NCBI GenBank assembly: GCA_000435535.1
Contig: FR884524.1
Coordinates: forward strand, 1,067-23,569
Source of the DNA: Clostridium sp. CAG:575
GTDB taxonomy: Bacteria; Bacillota; Clostridia; TANB77; CAG-508
Direction: 5' to 3'
Length of the DNA stretch: 22,503 nt
Under the pieces are notes generated by a model that made no database searches, was not told where the DNA came from, and worked only from the letters and a program-made list of their open reading frames with translations. The position numbers and the translations under genes are program-made. Of this stretch, positions 22,390 to 22,503 are shown one piece after another. Position 1 is the stretch's first letter. The number at the start of each line of letters is the position of its first letter.

Positions 22390-22503
22390 AGCTTTTTGAA
22401 TTTTATGTTAATTAGTTTTAATAAGTGGATTAAAAAAGTAAATTCTATTTAAATTAAATGTAATATAAATAATTTTAACACAAGTCTAGTGTTTTTATTC
22501 TAT

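Noticed and set aside
22476..22499. Short hairpin AACAC/GTGTT followed by T-rich sequence at the window edge
   Set aside because: The stem is only 5 bp and the gene it might terminate lies outside the window, so it was not called.

Overview
The window looks like the chromosome of a very AT-rich, low-GC Gram-positive bacterium of the class Clostridia. Supporting signs are near-consensus AGGAGG-type ribosome binding sites, sigma-A-like promoters with 17-18 nt spacers, compact intrinsic terminators, a glmS ribozyme in front of glmS, a diadenylate cyclase gene (cdaA), a yaaL-bofA pair like the one next to recR in Bacillus, and clostridial prepilin-like proteins. An uncultured gut clostridial lineage is my guess; the sequence does not prove it. 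No rRNA, tRNA, CRISPR array, insertion sequence or integrase was recognised.

Layout. 1-409 is the end of an unrecognised, probably membrane-anchored protein. A long purine/pyrimidine-rich palindrome (422-532) follows and overlaps the 3' end of uvrC. uvrC and hpt form a leftward unit with its own promoter. 3044-5140 holds three genes I cannot assign, two leftward and one rightward, with clear promoters and terminators; at least one (4616-5140) has visibly foreign base composition. 5242-7436 is the glmS unit: promoter, ribozyme, gene, terminator. bofA and yaaL run leftward, divergent from a solitary VirD4/TraG-type ATPase (8291-10618). Next comes a leftward two-halved metal-exporter-like membrane protein (10693-11559), then a leftward pair encoding a single-pass membrane protein and a prepilin-like protein, then a Cys-rich repeat-containing membrane protein.

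13575-18238 is a leftward housekeeping block: a prepilin-like protein, rnhB, a pyrimidine-nucleoside phosphorylase, a 48-residue membrane peptide, cdaA and truA. truA overlaps cdaA by 4 nt and the small peptide sits just upstream of cdaA, so these three are probably one transcript. 18341-19872 is the htrA locus. Direct repeats of TTCAC with an 11-bp period lie both upstream of htrA and just downstream of it. The downstream copy precedes a -10-like element, two hairpins and a terminator, which together look like an undescribed small RNA. The window ends with an RsiV/DUF3298-like anchored protein, a YcxB-like membrane protein that overlaps dtd tail to tail, and one more unassigned short gene.

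The recognised functions are DNA repair (UvrC, RNase HII), purine and pyrimidine salvage (Hpt, Pdp), amino-sugar supply (GlmS with its ribozyme), c-di-AMP synthesis (CdaA), tRNA quality and modification (Dtd, TruA), envelope protein quality control (HtrA) and possibly sporulation control (BofA). The most unusual items are the candidate small RNA beside htrA, the palindrome built into the uvrC reading frame, and the lone coupling-protein ATPase with no conjugation genes around it.
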